Below, one piece after another: positions 18,024-26,139 of a DNA stretch of 64,000 nt (its first letter is position 1; each line of letters begins with the position of its first letter). The translations under genes and the position numbers were made by a program. Source of the DNA: an uncultured Bacteroidales bacterium (GTDB taxonomy: Bacteria > Bacteroidota > Bacteroidia > Bacteroidales > UBA932). The notes beneath the pieces were generated by a model. That model was not told the DNA's origin and did not search any database. It worked only from the letters and a program-made list of their open reading frames with translations. The stretch is taken from assembly GCA_934725015.1 (NCBI GenBank), contig CAKVAS010000011.1, positions 1 to 64,000 of the forward strand. The letters are read 5' to 3'.

Positions 18024-18575
18024 ATGACTATGGAACTTGCGAATAATGTGAATATAAGCCTTCTGGCCAAGTACGTGGGGCTTACGATGCTTCAGAAGGG
18101 CATCAGCGTGAGTCCTCTGAAACTACAGAAAATACTCTATTACATACAGGCTTGGCACATGGTGTTCTTCAACAGGGAGAACACGCTTATGGCAGAGGCT
18201 CCGCACGCATGGGTGAACGGTCCCGTTTATCCTCAGATTTATCATGAATACAAGAATTGCGTTCCCGGGATGTGCGACCATCTGAAGCCGTCTCATTTTG
18301 GAGTTCGCAGCCTTGACGATGTTCCGGAGATTGCCGGCTCCATTGTCGGAAAACTTGCTCTTACTGATGACCAGATACAGCTGATAGATTCCGTCATCAA
18401 CCTCTATGGAGCGAAGACTCAGAATCAGCTTATCCTTGTGACCCATTGTGAAGACCCGTGGTGCGAGAAGCGCGAGGGGCTTAAACCTTACGAGAAATCA
18501 GATGTCGAGATGTCCCTTGACACGATGTACAGGTACTATAAGGAGCGCTACGACAGAAACAGGAGCAGGAAATGA
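18024..18575 (+). CDS. Panacea (SocA-like) antitoxin-domain protein
   Basis: This roughly 183-residue protein matches the Panacea/SocA/GepA-type domain. The most telling segments are ISVSPLKLQKILYYIQAWHM near the N-terminus, the central WVNGPVYPQIYHEYKN, and LIDSVINLYGAKTQNQLILV. Proteins with this domain are antitoxins of many unrelated toxins and are common in prophages. A second ATG at 18030 has better spacing to GGAG at 18017-18020 and is equally likely. It overlaps the next gene (ATGA), the normal layout of a two-gene toxin-antitoxin operon, and it interrupts the phage tail operon, as expected for a moron. Confidence 0.8.
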   Translation: MTMELANNVNISLLAKYVGLTMLQKGISVSPLKLQKILYYIQAWHMVFFNRENTLMAEAPHAWVNGPVYPQIYHEYKNCVPGMCDHLKPSHFGVRSLDDVPEIAGSIVGKLALTDDQIQLIDSVINLYGAKTQNQLILVTHCEDPWCEKREGLKPYEKSDVEMSLDTMYRYYKERYDRNRSRK

Positions 18576-19060
18576 TGACAATCGATCTTGAAGAGGAGGA
18601 TCTTGCCGTACTCAATTCACCGCAGTCGATTTCGACCAGAATGAAAAATGTGGAGCTGGCGATGTCTCATAAATTGCCGGTTGTCATCAGTTATGCGAAC
18701 CTCGACCTCTCGAAAACCGACTACCATTTTCGGCAGGAGTTCACTTTGCGCGACACGCAGGAGTATTTCTCAATGATGAAGAAAATCTCGAACTCCACAA
18801 TCGACGACTGGCTGGAGAATCCTCATGAGCATCATTTTCGGAGAACTCCGATTCGTGGCAATCTCGCAAAGGCACTCAAGAAACTGTGCCCGGAGTGTCT
18901 GGAAGCCAACCCTATGATATATCATTTTGCGCTCTATACAGATAAGGACGGTGCTGACCGCAAAAGCGGGCGGCGTTCACCTCGAATCTATTTCATGCTC
19001 GGTCTGTACGGCCGGATTTACATCCTCTTTTTTGACCCATACCACGAAATTAATCCATGA
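18572..19060 (+). CDS. Partner of the Panacea-domain gene, candidate toxin
   Basis: The 162-residue product starts inside the stop of the Panacea gene. It is alpha/beta with HHFRRTPIRGNLAKALKKLC, a four-cysteine-poor core and a hydrophobic C-terminus (LYGRIYILFFDPYHEINP). I do not recognise the family. As the direct partner of a Panacea-domain antitoxin it is a candidate toxin (known Panacea-linked toxins are very diverse), but this is inference from gene order. Its stop overlaps the start of the 40-residue gene at 19057. Confidence 0.55.
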   Translation: MMTIDLEEEDLAVLNSPQSISTRMKNVELAMSHKLPVVISYANLDLSKTDYHFRQEFTLRDTQEYFSMMKKISNSTIDDWLENPHEHHFRRTPIRGNLAKALKKLCPECLEANPMIYHFALYTDKDGADRKSGRRSPRIYFMLGLYGRIYILFFDPYHEINP

Positions 19061-19179
19061 TTTTTCGGGAACGAAAGGAATCCAACCGTGCCACCCTCGG
19101 CTTCTACGAACTCGACGAGGCGTTGTCCTCCATTCTTCACAAAGACCTCGAACACAAGATAATTTTCTGCGAGGAGTGA
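19057..19179 (+). CDS. Small 40-residue protein, duplicate of the C-terminus of the 36463 gene product
   Basis: The ATG overlaps the stop of the previous gene (ATGA). From position 19084 to the stop, 31 codons align without gaps to 36640-36735, the 3' end of another gene in the same prophage. The two copies have 85 of 96 identical bases, yet 29 of 31 residues are the same, so nearly all changes are silent. That points to selection on the peptide rather than a decaying fragment. The core is NRATLGFYELDEALSSILHK. Function unknown. Confidence 0.6.
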   Translation: MIFRERKESNRATLGFYELDEALSSILHKDLEHKIIFCEE

Positions 19180-19217
19180 TTTTTGCAAGAAAGTTAAATG
19201 AATAAACAAATGTGGTT

Positions 19218-19424
19218 ATGGACTCAATGGAACCTTTCTTTCATGGCATGGGGCTTGGTCTAATAATCCTGGCAACTGTGGCGATTCTTTTTGTTGTTTC
19301 GTTTTTCTTCTATACTTTTGACCAATTTGATTGGATTCTCTTTGCTGTTGAAGCAGTGATACTAATCCCTGTTTTTATAGTTTATGATAAATGGAAGAAA
19401 AAGAAAGAAAAGAGAGAAAACTAG
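19218..19424 (+). CDS. Small membrane protein, first of a tandem pair
   Basis: This 68-residue protein has two predicted membrane segments (LGLIILATVAILFVVSFFFY and ILFAVEAVILIPVFIVY) and a lysine-rich cytoplasmic tail. Its N-terminus, SMEPFFHGMGLGLIIL, is repeated almost exactly in the next gene, so the two arose by tandem duplication. A GTG at 19212 is a less likely start. Function unknown; possibilities include superinfection exclusion or lysis-related membrane proteins. Confidence 0.6.
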   Translation: MDSMEPFFHGMGLGLIILATVAILFVVSFFFYTFDQFDWILFAVEAVILIPVFIVYDKWKKKKEKREN

Positions 19425-19431
19425 TCTCGAT

Positions 19432-19638
19432 ATGAGTTCGATGGAACCTTTCTTTCATGGTATGGGGCTTGGCCTGATTATTTTGGGTGTTATTGCGATA
19501 TGCTTTATTATAACATTCTGTTTGGGCGGTCTTGACAGTTTGGGTGATTGGCTCATTCTGATAATAGGAGGAGGTGGTGGACTTTTGCTTGGTATCTGGG
19601 ATGTTCACCGTAAAAAGAAAAATGGTGAAAATCCTTAG
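19432..19638 (+). CDS. Small membrane protein, second of a tandem pair
   Basis: The product has 68 residues with the same start as its neighbour (SMEPFFHGMGLGLIIL), two membrane segments and a basic tail (HRKKKNGENP). An upstream in-frame ATG at 19384 lies inside the previous gene and adds a lysine-rich stretch, so the ATG at 19432 is chosen. It is followed by a hairpin carrying the motif TGTCCTTTTATAGCTGCC that also follows the third small membrane gene. Confidence 0.6.
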   Translation: MSSMEPFFHGMGLGLIILGVIAICFIITFCLGGLDSLGDWLILIIGGGGGLLLGIWDVHRKKKNGENP

Positions 19639-19654
19639 GAATAGTGAAATATGA

Positions 19655-19690
19655 TGTCCTTTTATAGCTGCCAGCAGGCAGCGTTGTTGC
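19655..19690 (+). terminator. Weak hairpin after the second small membrane gene
   Basis: TGTCCTTTTATAGCTGCC is followed by a short loop and GGCAGC, forming a 6-bp stem (19667-19672 with 19677-19682) but without a good T tract. The same leading motif occurs at 19970, before a better terminator. Confidence 0.45.
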
Positions 19691-19717
19691 AGGTTAAACT
19701 TTGAAAATGATTTGAGT

Positions 19718-19969
19718 ATGACTTTGAATGATATGTTTTTCGGGCTCTTGGGCAACGGGGGAGGCGGTGGCGGTTGTAGTCTCCGTGGATTGGGAATAAT
19801 CCCCGAGATTATAATACTCGTCGTGATTTTCTGTAGCCTCGATAGTGTTGTGGATAAGATTGTTCTCGGAATAGCTTGTGTCGTGTTTGTTCTTGTTATG
19901 ATTCTTATTGATATACGAAAGAAAAAGGAGAAAGAGAGAGAACAGGAACCTTGGGATCATGACCTTTAG
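19718..19969 (+). CDS. Small membrane protein with glycine-rich N-terminus
   Basis: This 83-residue protein has a glycine run (NGGGGGGCSLRG) and two membrane segments (IIPEIIILVVIFC and IVLGIACVVFVLVMILI), followed by a highly charged tail (KKKEKEREQEPWDHDL). It shares general layout with the two preceding genes but little sequence. It ends at a clear terminator just before the tape measure gene. Confidence 0.55.
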   Translation: MTLNDMFFGLLGNGGGGGGCSLRGLGIIPEIIILVVIFCSLDSVVDKIVLGIACVVFVLVMILIDIRKKKEKEREQEPWDHDL

Positions 19970-20005
19970 TGTCCTTTTATAGCTGCCTATGGGCAGCTAT
20001 TTTTG
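19970..20005 (+). terminator. Rho-independent terminator before the tape measure gene
   Basis: TAGCTGCC (19980-19987) and GGCAGCTA (19992-19999) form a perfect 8-bp stem with a 4-base loop, followed by TTTTTG. Confidence 0.8.
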
Positions 20006-20026
20006 TATCATTAAATTGATACAAAA
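20001..20026 (+). promoter_or_regulatory. Perfect inverted repeat touching the tape measure start codon
   Basis: TTTTGTATCA (20001-20010) and TGATACAAAA (20017-20026) are perfect inverted repeats with a 6-base spacer. The last A is the first base of the ATG. The T-tract of the preceding terminator forms its left arm. In RNA it would hide the start region; as DNA it could be an operator. Confidence 0.55.
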
Positions 20027-23000
20027 TGAAAAGTGAAGACCTGCGGTTGAACATAATTGTGAACGGCGATGCCGGACGCAAGGAAATTCTTGACACGGAG
20101 AAGGAAATTAAACGGCTCAAAGATGAAATGGAGTCTCTGAAAAAGGCAGAAGGAGACCATTCCAAGGAAATTTCTGAAACCAACAAGAAACTCACTGAGG
20201 CAAAGTCGAAATATGCCGAACTCCAAAGGCAGATGAGTCTCGACCAGAATACTATGGCCGAACTCAAAAGTCATATAAAGGCGGTTCGTGCAGCATTGGA
20301 ACAAGCGGTTCCCGGGTCGGACAACTGGGTTGCGCTCAATAATGAGCTGATGATAAGCCAACGGCGCTTCATTGAACTTGTCAGAGCGGCACGAAGCACA
20401 AAGCGAGTTCTTACGGATACCCTAAAGGATTGGGGTGGTTTGGCTGTGGCCGCTAACAATATAATGCAACTTTACAATCGTTTTCGTGGGCAAATCGATC
20501 AGGCGCGGGAGGCGTGGCTGCAATATGACGAGGCGCTTGTTGATGCGATGAAGACAACGGGGTTGAGCCGGGAAGAAATTGAGGAACTGAGCGCGGAACT
20601 AAAGAAGTTCGACACGCGAACCGCCCAGAATGAGTTGCTGTCACTTGCTCGCGTCGGCGGTAAGCTGGGAATATCCGGGAAGGAAGACTTGTTGGAATTC
20701 GTTTCGGCCGCGGACAAAATCAATGTGGCGCTGAAGGAAGACCTCGGCGGGGACGCGGAGGCTGCCATTGGTCAGATTGGAAAACTCGTCGATATATTCC
20801 AGCTGAAGGGACAGATGGGCCTTGAAAAGGCGATGCTTTCCGTAGGCTCCGCAATCAATGAACTAGGAGCGGCTTCGACGGCTAACGAGGGCTACATCGT
20901 GAACTTCACCAACCGTCTTGCCGGTATCGCTCCGAATGCAAAGATTTCGATTGACAAAATCCTCGGTCTTGCATCCACCCTCGACGCGAACGCACAGGCA
21001 GCCGAAACAGCCGCAACAGCCATCGGTCAGACCATCACTGCAATGTTCCGGAAAACCGAGACATTCGCCCAGATTGCAAAGATGCCGTTCGAGGAGTTCC
21101 GCGACCTCCTGAACAACGACGTGAACGCCGCTCTCGTCAAAGTGCTTGAGGGAATGAAGGGCGACCAGGGGCTGTTCGACATTGTGGATGCCATGGACGA
21201 GATGCATCTGAACGGTCAGAGGGCAACGACAGTACTCGGAGCGCTGGCCAACAATGTGGATATGCTCAAGACCCAGCAGCAGCTCGCGAACGAGGCCTTT
21301 CAGGAGGGAACGTCGCTGACCGACGAGTTCAACACGAAGAACGAGTCCGCCACGGCCATTCAGGAGAAACTGAAAAAGAGAATCACGGAGACGAGCGTTG
21401 AAATCGGTCAGAAGCTGATGCCGGCCGCGAATATGGTTATTGGTGGTACAAATACTTTTCTGGGAGTCATCTCAAAGCTGATTGCACTCTTTGGAAAGTA
21501 TCAGGCAGCAATCGTGACCGCCACGACACTGACCGCGCTCTATATCGCAAAAAAGAAAATCGCCTACCTGTTCAGTGCCGAGTTCAGAGCCGCACTCCTG
21601 AAAGAAGTCGCCGTTCTTGAGGCATCGTCAAAGGCCAATTCATTACACACTGTGACTCTGAAACTTCTTGCAGGTGGCTACAAAACCGCAGGGGAGGCGG
21701 CAAAGGCTTTCGGTCGGGCTCTGAAGGCAAATTGGGTTGGGCTTGCCATCGCCGTCGTTGCTGCCGCAGCTCAAGTCTTTTCATATTTTTCTGCCAAATC
21801 CCGCGAAGCCACCAAGGAACTCCGCGAACTGAACAGCCGCACCATCGACACGACGTCCTCATTCGTCAAGGCGCAGGCTGAAATCGATAAGGAGCGCAAG
21901 TCCCTCGAAGAACTGAAGGAAGCCGCGACAAAGGCAGCGAAAGGCAGCGACGAGCGCAAGAGGGCAATAGAAAAAATCAATGAACTCTACGGCGACTATC
22001 TTCCGCATCTCCTTACAGAGAAGACCTCGAACGAGGAACTGGAGACAGCCTTGTCAAATGTGAACACACAGCTGGAACGGAAAATCAAACTTCAGGCGCG
22101 GGAAAATGCCGAGATGGACATTCAACAACACCGCGTGGATGCTGTCAAAGGCGCGATGGACGCAATCATTCGAAGCTATGAGAAAATAAACGGCCAAAAG
22201 ATGCCGAGCGATGCCATAAGCGCAATGACGTCAAAGGTAGCAAAGGCCTACGATACCAATGATATGCCGGGGTTACGGACGGATATTGAAGAGGCTGTTG
22301 GGAAGGAGGTCCTTTGGGAGGTTGCCAATCTATCGAATACAAAGGAATGGGGACTAGTTTTTCTGGATGATGAATTTCAGAAAGCAATAGATAAGGGTCA
22401 GGAACTGCGTGCTACTGTCAATGGGCTCTTCGGGGATTTGAGCAACGAGCCCTCCGGCAACACCGCACCGCTCGGAAGTCTTGTCGGTGGCGGAACGACC
22501 GGGAACTCCGGCAGCGGGGCGGGAGGCAACAGCAATTCAGGCGGTGATGACGACAAATGGCGGCTCGATAAGGACGAGGCATATCTTAGGGGAAAGATTG
22601 ACCTTCAGAAGAAATATGCCGCAAAGGAGATTGCCACAAAGGATGAGCTGGACGCGCAGATTCTCCAGCTGGAGATTGACACCCTCGACCGCCGCATCAA
22701 GTCCGGGAAGGTTGGCGGAGAAGAACTCCTGAAGCTTCAGGAGCAGCTTGCCGGAAAACGGGCGCAGCAGACGGAGAAGGAGAGCCGCACGGCTGAACAG
22801 CAGGTCAAGGAGGAGGCACGCAGGAAGGAGGAACAGGCCAAGACCGCGACACAGCTTGCCATTGATGCCGAGAAGGACTTGAAGGAAAAGGCGATAAAGG
22901 AGGAAAACCGGAGGTATGAGGCCGAAAGGAAAAAGGCGGAGGGCAATGCCGAATCTCTGGAACTTGTGGAGAAAATCCATCAGAACAAGCTTGACAAAAT

Positions 23001-24402
23001 AGAGCTGGATGCCTTCAACCGCGAGGTCAGGCGGCTGGAGGACGAGCACAAGCTCAGACGCACTCAGATGGAGAACTCGCAGGCTGCGGAACTTCTGGCG
23101 TTCAAGGGCACGGAGGAGGAAAAGGCGGCCTTGAAGCGGAAGCACACGCAGGAGCTTGCGGAGTTTGATGTCGAGTATCTTCAGAGCCTGGAGACCATGC
23201 TTCAGAAGGTGGCAGACACCAGGACGCTTGAGGGTATGTCCGTCAGTCTCGATGATGCGGACTACAATAAGATCATGCAGCAGCTTGCCGACATCATCAA
23301 GCGCAAGAACGCGGCGGCCGGCACTGCACAGGAAGCATCGCAGGAACCGTCCGGCGGTTCGAAGAAGGAAAGTCACTCTCTGGCGGAAGGCACGGGCAAA
23401 GGAAGCTTCTTCGGCGTTTCTCAGGACGACTGGGACACGTTCTTTGCCAACCTCAAGGAGGGGAAGTTCGGCGCGGAGGACTTGCAGACGGTTGTCGCCG
23501 GAATCGGCGGCGCCGCTCAGGAAGCCTTCAGCCTTGCTTCAAAGTTCATGGACCTGACCAAGAAAAAAGAGGACGCGCAGCTCAAGGAGTACAAGAAGAA
23601 TCAGGACAGCCGCAAGAACTCCCTCGAAAAGCGCCTGAACGCGGGGCTCATCACGGAGTCCCAGTACAACGCGCAGGTGGAGCAGATGGATGCCGAATAT
23701 GAGGCCTATCAGGAAGAGCTTGCGCTCAATCAGGCAAAGCGCGAAAAAACGATGAATCTCACGCAGGCTATAATCAACACGGCATTGGGCGTTACATCGA
23801 CGCTCGCGCAGTTCGGAGCGACCCCGTGGGGAATTGCTGCGGCGGCCGTCAGCGCCGCGATGGGCGCGGCCGAAATTGCCATCATCGCTTCACAGCCGAT
23901 AACCGCCGGGGCGGAAGAGGGCGGCTACATCGGTGTCAAACGCCGGCAGGACGGCAAGACCTTCAACGCCCGGATGAATCCCGATGCACGCGGCTTCGTC
24001 ACTCAGCCGACCGTCATAGTTGGCGAGAACGGCTCCGAGTATGTAATCCCGCACGAGGCTCTTGAGAATCCGAGCCTTCTCCCGATTATCTCCACCATGG
24101 AGACCGCCCGCCGCAACGGCAAGCTCCGCAGCCTGAACTTCAGCGCGGTCTATCCTGTCACGGCGATGCCCGGGCGTGTCTCCGGCGGATTCATCGACGG
24201 CGGGAACTCGCAGATTATGACCGCATCCGCCGACGGCATCGACAGCCCCGCCTCCGATGCGGCTCTCACGAAGGCCATCGAGAAGCTCATGAAGAAGCTC
24301 GACGAGCCGATAACCGCCCGCGTGTCGATGCTCGGCAAGGGCGGAATCAAGGAAACCGAGGAAAAGTATAACAGGATTAAAAGAAGAGGACAGTTAGGAT
24401 GA
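20026..24402 (+). CDS. Phage tail tape measure protein
   Basis: At 1458 residues this is the largest phage gene and has the classic architecture. There are N-terminal coiled coils (KEIKRLKDEMESLKKAEGDH), a TP901-like region (ATSANE-type and QTITAMFRKTETFAQIAKMP near 340), hydrophobic segments near 560-590 (WVGLAIAVVAAAAQVFSYF) and again near 1270-1300 (ATPWGIAAAAVSAAMGAAEI), and a long charged coiled-coil region at about 840-1090. It sets tail length and may help DNA entry. Its stop overlaps the next start (ATGA at 24399-24402). Confidence 0.9.
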   Translation: MKSEDLRLNIIVNGDAGRKEILDTEKEIKRLKDEMESLKKAEGDHSKEISETNKKLTEAKSKYAELQRQMSLDQNTMAELKSHIKAVRAALEQAVPGSDNWVALNNELMISQRRFIELVRAARSTKRVLTDTLKDWGGLAVAANNIMQLYNRFRGQIDQAREAWLQYDEALVDAMKTTGLSREEIEELSAELKKFDTRTAQNELLSLARVGGKLGISGKEDLLEFVSAADKINVALKEDLGGDAEAAIGQIGKLVDIFQLKGQMGLEKAMLSVGSAINELGAASTANEGYIVNFTNRLAGIAPNAKISIDKILGLASTLDANAQAAETAATAIGQTITAMFRKTETFAQIAKMPFEEFRDLLNNDVNAALVKVLEGMKGDQGLFDIVDAMDEMHLNGQRATTVLGALANNVDMLKTQQQLANEAFQEGTSLTDEFNTKNESATAIQEKLKKRITETSVEIGQKLMPAANMVIGGTNTFLGVISKLIALFGKYQAAIVTATTLTALYIAKKKIAYLFSAEFRAALLKEVAVLEASSKANSLHTVTLKLLAGGYKTAGEAAKAFGRALKANWVGLAIAVVAAAAQVFSYFSAKSREATKELRELNSRTIDTTSSFVKAQAEIDKERKSLEELKEAATKAAKGSDERKRAIEKINELYGDYLPHLLTEKTSNEELETALSNVNTQLERKIKLQARENAEMDIQQHRVDAVKGAMDAIIRSYEKINGQKMPSDAISAMTSKVAKAYDTNDMPGLRTDIEEAVGKEVLWEVANLSNTKEWGLVFLDDEFQKAIDKGQELRATVNGLFGDLSNEPSGNTAPLGSLVGGGTTGNSGSGAGGNSNSGGDDDKWRLDKDEAYLRGKIDLQKKYAAKEIATKDELDAQILQLEIDTLDRRIKSGKVGGEELLKLQEQLAGKRAQQTEKESRTAEQQVKEEARRKEEQAKTATQLAIDAEKDLKEKAIKEENRRYEAERKKAEGNAESLELVEKIHQNKLDKIELDAFNREVRRLEDEHKLRRTQMENSQAAELLAFKGTEEEKAALKRKHTQELAEFDVEYLQSLETMLQKVADTRTLEGMSVSLDDADYNKIMQQLADIIKRKNAAAGTAQEASQEPSGGSKKESHSLAEGTGKGSFFGVSQDDWDTFFANLKEGKFGAEDLQTVVAGIGGAAQEAFSLASKFMDLTKKKEDAQLKEYKKNQDSRKNSLEKRLNAGLITESQYNAQVEQMDAEYEAYQEELALNQAKREKTMNLTQAIINTALGVTSTLAQFGATPWGIAAAAVSAAMGAAEIAIIASQPITAGAEEGGYIGVKRRQDGKTFNARMNPDARGFVTQPTVIVGENGSEYVIPHEALENPSLLPIISTMETARRNGKLRSLNFSAVYPVTAMPGRVSGGFIDGGNSQIMTASADGIDSPASDAALTKAIEKLMKKLDEPITARVSMLGKGGIKETEEKYNRIKRRGQLG

Positions 24403-26099
24403 TAAAGATTGTGACAAAGGACGGCATCTCGCTCGACCTCGCGCCGGACGCCGAATTCGTGATTGAGTACAACAACCCGATGATGGAAGACGACCGCATC
24501 CCGGTCCCCTTCTCCACCTCCATCGCCCTTCTCCCGTCGGCGACCAACTGCAAGGTCCTCCGGTACCTCCCCGCGCTGAAGCTGGAGCCTACCGTCAAGA
24601 AGCTGGCCGCGTCCATCGTGTTCAACGGCATCCCGTTCCTCACCGGCACCCTCATCTACGACGGCATCGAGGACGGCAACCTGAACTACACCTTCTCCGG
24701 CCGTGACTTGGAAGACGAATGGGGCAGGAAAATCTATGAGTTCAGTCTTGCACGCTTGCCGAGCCGTCCTGTAAATGATGCAAACATTTGCTGGCCTCTT
24801 ATGGTAAACAAAGATGAGACAGGATATTATGTCAAAGACTGTGACAACATCGATAAGAGCGACACATATAATAATCAGCGCAAATATGTCGATTCTGATG
24901 TGAAATATCATAACAATGACTATGGAGAGAAAATAAAGAGGACACCCGCCATATATGCCAAGTTCATAACGAATGAAGCAATGCTGGAGATGGATGATGA
25001 CATAAATTCCGTATATCAGTATGTTGCCGTTGTCGGGAACGCCTATGCGAATCCGACGAAAGTCGGGGTGTTTCCTGCTATTAAGTATAATTATGCCGAA
25101 TGTCTTCCTGATATTACCGTCGTCGAGTTTGTCGGTGAGGTCGGGAAGATGTTCTGCGCGTCAGTATATGAAGACGGAGGAACGTTTGTCATGAAATCCT
25201 TCGCGAGCATCAGCGCGGAGAATGCCGCGTTGGACTGGACTTCCAGACTGGCGGATGAGTTCAGCTCGGATAAGGAAGAGGCGGCAGGCTATGTCTTCGG
25301 TTATGAAAATTCCGGAGAGGACACCGTCAATGTCGGGGATGGTGTCGCGAAGGGGCTTGAGCAAAGCAAGTCACCCTTGTTCACTATGGCTATGTGGATT
25401 GCCGGACAGCCGACGACCTTGGGGATAATACCATACTTGGTGGGCGCTACAGGAGACATCATTTCATCGGAAGTGTGGACCGTAAACAGCGCCGACGGAA
25501 AGAAAGTGGTAGCTGCGGCCGATGTCGCATTTCAGAATAACCTGAAAATGGAAAATGTCATAGACGATTCCGATTCAGTTGACAACTCATGCTCGTTCAA
25601 CCTCGTCAAGACGGTGCCGTCGCTCCTGACAGGAAAGACATCTTCAGGAAGCATCGTACAGCGGTGTTCCATGGCGGCTATTGTCGAGCCGATAAACAAG
25701 GAGGCGGAACGGAGAGCGGATGTATATATAGGATTGATAAACAACGGACAGATGACGGACAGCGGTCATGCCATATCTTCGTCTGTGATAGATATTACGA
25801 AAGAATCCGCAGGCGAGGATGAAGACCTGTTGCTCATCCCCGAAGGCTCGACCGAACCCATATCGCTCCGTCCGGACTGGCTATATGAGCATTTCCACAA
25901 GCGTTACGCGCAGTGGCTCGCCACCGACCGGCAGGTCATCAGCTGCGACGTGAACCTCAATGAGTTCGACCTCCTGAACTTCCGGATGTACAACAAGGTC
26001 AGGCTGCACGGGCGCGATTTCTTCGTGAAGAAGCTCTCGGTGACGCTCCGTGCAGGTTCCGAGGCTCTGGAATGCAGCGCGGACTTCATCTCGGCATAG
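24399..26099 (+). CDS. Tail-tip protein, distal-tail or baseplate-like
   Basis: The 566-residue product is coupled to the tape measure gene by a 4-base overlap. It opens with a beta-rich domain (MIKIVTKDGISLDLAPDAEF, then PMMEDDRIPVPFSTSIAL) typical of proteins that attach fibres at the tail tip in Bacteroidetes siphophages. The C-terminal part again is beta-rich (VISCDVNLNEFDLLNFRMYN, VRLHGRDFFVKKLSVTLR). The specific family is not recognised; role assigned by position and composition. The middle part (24770-25590) is more AT-rich than the ends, hinting at a swapped module. Confidence 0.65.
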   Translation: MIKIVTKDGISLDLAPDAEFVIEYNNPMMEDDRIPVPFSTSIALLPSATNCKVLRYLPALKLEPTVKKLAASIVFNGIPFLTGTLIYDGIEDGNLNYTFSGRDLEDEWGRKIYEFSLARLPSRPVNDANICWPLMVNKDETGYYVKDCDNIDKSDTYNNQRKYVDSDVKYHNNDYGEKIKRTPAIYAKFITNEAMLEMDDDINSVYQYVAVVGNAYANPTKVGVFPAIKYNYAECLPDITVVEFVGEVGKMFCASVYEDGGTFVMKSFASISAENAALDWTSRLADEFSSDKEEAAGYVFGYENSGEDTVNVGDGVAKGLEQSKSPLFTMAMWIAGQPTTLGIIPYLVGATGDIISSEVWTVNSADGKKVVAAADVAFQNNLKMENVIDDSDSVDNSCSFNLVKTVPSLLTGKTSSGSIVQRCSMAAIVEPINKEAERRADVYIGLINNGQMTDSGHAISSSVIDITKESAGEDEDLLLIPEGSTEPISLRPDWLYEHFHKRYAQWLATDRQVISCDVNLNEFDLLNFRMYNKVRLHGRDFFVKKLSVTLRAGSEALECSADFISA

Positions 26100-26100
26100 T

Positions 26101-26135
26101 GTCCTTTTTTGACCGGGTTCAAGTCAGTAGCTTTG
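26101..26135 (+). promoter_or_regulatory. Phage promoter before the tail fibre genes
   Basis: TAGCTTTG at 26128-26135 is followed by CATC and then the ATG at 26140. GTCCTTT lies exactly 24 bases before the -7 box, just as at 13657-13684. This second copy of the promoter type would drive the tail-fibre and DGR genes separately from the tape measure operon. Confidence 0.65.
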
Positions 26136-26139
26136 CATC

